This document shows positions 63,785 to 64,000 of a DNA stretch of 64,000 bases, one piece after another. Source of the stretch: Mesonia aquimarina (GTDB lineage: Bacteria > Bacteroidota > Bacteroidia > Flavobacteriales > Flavobacteriaceae); NCBI RefSeq assembly GCF_003667275.1, contig NZ_RCNV01000008.1, positions 1 to 64,000 on the forward strand, written 5' to 3'. Under the pieces are notes generated by a model. That model did not search any database. It saw nothing but the letters and a program-made list of their open reading frames with translations, and was not told the DNA's origin. Every line of letters begins with the position of its first letter. Within the stretch, counting starts at the first letter, position 1. The position numbers and the translations under genes were made by a program.

Positions 63785-64000
63785 ATGAGTAAAACAATTA
63801 TCGCCCAAAGCTTTGCACAACTCCCGCAGCAGCAGGAATTGCAAAACGCTATTGCCCAATCTAAAGAAGATCGTTTAAAAGTTCACCTAAAAGGCTTAAT
63901 TGGTTCTTCGCTATCGTTTGTACTTGCCAATACTTTTAAAGAAAGTGATAAACCGTATTTGTTGGTTTTTAACGACAAAGAAGAAGCGGCTTATTATTTA
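63785..64000 (+). CDS. mfd: transcription-repair coupling factor, N-terminal part
   Basis: The first 72 codons, open to the window edge: MSKTIIAQSFAQLPQQQELQ, then VHLKGLIGSSLSFVLANTF and YLLVFNDKEEAAYYL. This matches the start of Mfd in flavobacteria (UvrB-homology domain 1). Mfd releases RNA polymerase stalled at lesions and recruits UvrA. The rest of the gene lies outside the window. Confidence 0.85.
   Translation, partial: MSKTIIAQSFAQLPQQQELQNAIAQSKEDRLKVHLKGLIGSSLSFVLANTFKESDKPYLLVFNDKEEAAYYL

Noticed and set aside
1-64000. CRISPR array
   Set aside because: No regularly spaced direct repeats with unique spacers and no cas-like genes were seen; the repeats present are irregular intergenic elements.

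Overview
The window reads as chromosome of a marine-type member of the Flavobacteriaceae (phylum Bacteroidota). The evidence is the gene content (SusC-like and STN-type TonB-dependent receptors, DUF4249 lipoprotein, FecR/ECF-sigma locus, an IPExxxVDY protein, OmpA with TSP3 repeats, ligase-associated DNA repair genes), the low G+C, and repeated use of the Bacteroidota -7 promoter element TAnnTTTG. I cannot name the genus from the sequence alone.

The first 7 kb are accessory and decayed. An orphan 311-residue gene at the left edge is bounded like an integron cassette: an attC-like site follows it and a matching GTTGTGCGTC joint precedes it. Next come a degraded secreted-protein gene, a small helix-turn-helix protein, a rod-shaped candidate 6S-like RNA at about 1965-2156, and 1.5 kb of partly tandem intergenic repeats. 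A G+C-richer SusC-type receptor follows. It has lost its C-terminal barrel at an inverted copy of one of those repeats, and no SusD partner remains.

From 7 to 18 kb almost everything is on the minus strand: a thioesterase, a LOV-like PAS protein without the flavin-reactive Cys and a membrane class III cyclase; an ECF sigma / small protein / FecR / STN-receptor / DUF4249 cell-surface signalling locus; tRNA-Asn with a GIY-YIG nuclease gene and a broken tRNA-Asn fragment beside it; and rseP.

From 17 to 27 kb lies metal and redox physiology: a Sco1-like protein, feoA-feoB-small Cys-rich protein, a ZIP transporter with a DtxR-family repressor, a divergent TonB-dependent receptor plus thioredoxin whose promoter overlaps a palindromic operator, a TerB/DnaJ membrane protein and a bacilliredoxin. 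From 27 to 42 kb comes mostly core metabolism: plsC-like acyltransferase, acyl-ACP desaturase, dinB, pyk, rnc-fabF-acpP, purN, RNase H, a PfkB kinase with a long amidophosphoribosyltransferase, and superoxide dismutase.

From 42 to 54 kb an AddA-like helicase-nuclease and an AddB-like nuclease flank kbl and an OmpA gene, followed by an alpha/beta hydrolase, a quinone-reductase-like protein, a cation/proton antiporter and tRNA-Ala(GGC). From 54 to 62 kb runs the ligase-associated DNA-damage cluster (MBL exonuclease, ATP-dependent ligase, Lhr-type helicase, PdeM phosphoesterase). It is interrupted by a DUF559 endonuclease gene between two similar repeats of about 135 bp, and by a PrcB-like lipoprotein. 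The window ends with a flavin disulfide-oxidoreductase relative and the first 72 codons of mfd.
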